A stretch of 56,169 nt of DNA from the IMG/VR virus record IMGVR_UViG_3300037587_000914, positions 1-56,169 of that record; one strand, written 5' to 3'. The translations under genes were made by a program, and so were the position numbers. The notes under the pieces were generated by a model. It was not told where the DNA came from and ran no database searches. It saw nothing but the letters and a program-made list of their open reading frames with translations. Below are positions 56,031 through 56,169 of the stretch, piece after piece (within the stretch, counting starts at the first letter, position 1; each line of letters opens with the position of its first letter). Source of the stretch: a virus.

Positions 56031-56169
56031 ACAGTTTAAGCCGCTTAAACGGGTCAAGCGGTTCTTCTGATCATGGCATAAAACATGGACAAAGTCTGTC
56101 AGGTGACGCAAAATATTTATAATGTAATATGGGGATACGGGTTACATGTTGCGCGGTGCGGGTTATGGG
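56031..56169. repeat. Right copy of terminal direct repeat
   Basis: Repeats 1-139 with one difference; it contains the B-type run, GATC at 56069 and the 28-bp motif at 56087-56114. On the circle it is the same DNA as 1-139, upstream of the small terminase gene. Confidence 0.9.

Noticed and set aside
1-56169. CRISPR array among the repeats
   Set aside because: The repeats are dispersed and differ in spacing; the only tandem array has 13-bp units without spacers.

Overview
The window looks like one complete circular genome of a temperate, tailed bacteriophage of about 56,030 bp. Bases 1-139 recur at 56031-56169 with one mismatch, as expected when a circle is cut at an arbitrary point. Every gene I can support is on the minus strand, so the whole circle is read in one direction. 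No rRNA, tRNA or CRISPR array was seen. As a virus it looks whole: packaging, head, tail, lysis, replication and integration parts are all present, and one small non-structural gene looks interrupted.

In transcription order (high to low coordinates): terminase small and large subunits (56013-53154); a portal fused to a MuF-type head protein (53098-50747); a small protein resembling the C-terminus of anaerobic ribonucleotide reductase (50355-49909); a coiled-coil protein; a protease-scaffold gene with a nested scaffold start; a DUF2190-type decoration protein; the major capsid protein; small appendage proteins and a 1,200-residue fibre (45997-41497); a lysis/membrane cluster (41495-40014); Mu gp36- and gp37-like connector proteins; tail tube; tail chaperone with a programmed -1 frameshift; tape measure; and tail-tip proteins with LamG and PKD folds (39896-29247). 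No sheath was seen, so the tail is probably long and non-contractile. A sigma70-like promoter at about 28806-28833 then starts the non-structural half: HTH and CII-like regulators, membrane proteins, a lipase, an OB-fold protein, HNH nuclease, ASCH protein, a radical SAM enzyme, many small zinc-binding proteins, a proteasome-like Ntn hydrolase, Dam- and Dcm-type DNA methylases, a primase-helicase, a nucleoside deoxyribosyltransferase-like protein, an iteron-bearing candidate origin (5401-6250), a second radical SAM enzyme, a SprT-like metallopeptidase, a tyrosine integrase and a Mor-like activator.

The most unusual property is the density of short dispersed repeats. At least nine families fill most gene junctions. 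They are of the kind I associate with chromosomes of some Gram-negative environmental bacteria (Brocadiales/Planctomycetota, Nitrospirota or Desulfobacterota are guesses; the sequence does not fix the host). Called A to I here, they are: A, palindrome with GGGGCGAACACATAGGTTCG; B, GTTTAAAC/CGTTTAAGC runs; C, element with AAGTGCCTAAAGTTATGGCA ends; D, CGCAGAGGCGCGGAGGACGC; E, AATCGTAATTCGTAAATCCC; F, GTCATCCTGAGCGGAGTCGA; G, GTCCTCGGCGCCTTTTGTCC; H, CTCACCTCAATCCTCTCCCC; I, CCCGCCAAACAACGCGTCGG. Some copies lie in frame inside the portal and terminase genes. Others supply ribosome-binding sites or stop codons. A lipoprotein and exported proteins suggest a Gram-negative host.

Other points of interest are a 13-bp tandem array of GATC sites just upstream of the terminase genes (compare the Dam-controlled pac site of phage P1), a folded RNA candidate at 19386-19520, a stand-alone glycyl-radical-like domain in the head operon, and a signal peptide on the tail fibre.
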